Below are positions 33,583-33,690 of a DNA stretch of 33,690 bases, one piece after another (within the stretch, counting starts at the first letter, position 1; every line of letters begins with the position of its first letter). The notes beneath the pieces are model-generated. The model made no database searches. It saw nothing but the letters and a program-made list of their open reading frames with translations, and was not told the origin of the DNA. Where the stretch lies: the NCBI GenBank assembly GCA_947630015.1, contig CANRFY010000022.1, forward strand, positions 1-33,690, read 5' to 3'. The translations under genes were made by a program, and so were the position numbers. This DNA comes from an uncultured Clostridia bacterium. Lineage in GTDB: Bacteria > Bacillota > Clostridia > Oscillospirales > CAG-272.

Positions 33583-33690
33583 TTCGGTACATTCCCTGCG
33601 GGAACGAATTTTATTCTTGGATTATAATATGAAGTGCAACAAGTGAAAAAGATATAGCAACTCAGAGAGAAATCCTTTATAATGGTAAAT
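33583..33690. other. Right-edge AT-rich stretch, possible promoter and mobile-element end
   Basis: Contains CATTCCCTGCGGGAACG (a small dyad) and two TATAAT-like boxes (about 33623 and 33680). From about 33630 the composition shifts to AT-rich, and GTGCAAC near 33635 resembles terminal sequences of some IS30-type elements. The window ends before any gene, so this stays a suggestion. Confidence 0.25.

Noticed and set aside
33630..33690. Insertion sequence at the right edge
   Set aside because: Only a GTGCAAC-like hint and an AT-rich shift are seen; no transposase frame or paired terminal repeat is within the window.

Overview
The window looks like a chromosomal segment of a GC-rich Gram-positive anaerobe of class Clostridia, plausibly from a gut community. 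The signs are the HrcA/CIRCE heat-shock operon in the order hrcA-grpE-dnaK-dnaJ, strong GGAGG-type ribosome binding sites, sigma-A-like promoters, a flavodiiron/rubredoxin oxygen-detoxifying protein, a lipoprotein glycosidase, and a lantibiotic/bacitracin-type ABC exporter with its own two-component system. No database search was run, so the taxonomy is inference.

Layout. (1) 1-5.4 kb: a small nitroreductase (+), then two XRE-type regulators with helical C-terminal halves, and a TerY-like von Willebrand A protein (all -). (2) 5.4-11.6 kb: the heat-shock operon, read right to left from a TTGACA/TAAATT promoter overlapped by a perfect CIRCE operator: hrcA, grpE, dnaK, dnaJ. A MacroD-like macrodomain gene with an HTH-like C-terminal part lies only 21 bp behind dnaJ and may be co-transcribed with it. 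(3) 11.7-14.4 kb: divergent glutamine-dependent NAD synthetase and a YegP-like (DUF1508) protein. (4) 14.4-15.4 kb: a non-coding repeat. (5) 15.4-25.7 kb, all leftward: a GH97 lipoprotein (LamG-GH97-CBM35-like), a GH2 beta-mannosidase, a class II UvrA-like ATPase packed 16 bp behind it, and a flavodiiron-flavin reductase-rubredoxin fusion with its own promoter. (6) 25.8-31.0 kb, rightward: response regulator, ABC ATPase, three related ABC-2 permeases and a histidine kinase. A four-half-site direct-repeat array in front of the ABC genes is a good candidate response-regulator binding site. (7) 31.0-32.3 kb: a second, inverted copy of the 14.4 kb repeat. (8) 32.3-33.7 kb: RadC, tRNA-Leu(CAA) with promoter and terminator, and a heptamer repeat cluster at the right edge.

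Functional themes. Protein-damage stress (chaperones, possibly linked to ADP-ribose metabolism by the macrodomain), envelope stress or antimicrobial-peptide export (two-component ABC operon), oxygen/NO defence (flavodiiron protein, nitroreductase) and glycan use (GH97 plus GH2).

Most unexplained signal. The intergenic spaces carry a family of mosaic, hairpin-rich repeats: a ~0.9 kb inverted pair (14.46-15.36 and 31.15-32.07 kb), a fragment at 4.4 kb, and shorter nested-palindrome elements at gene ends. None appears to encode a protein. I see no CRISPR array, no transposase gene and no prophage genes.
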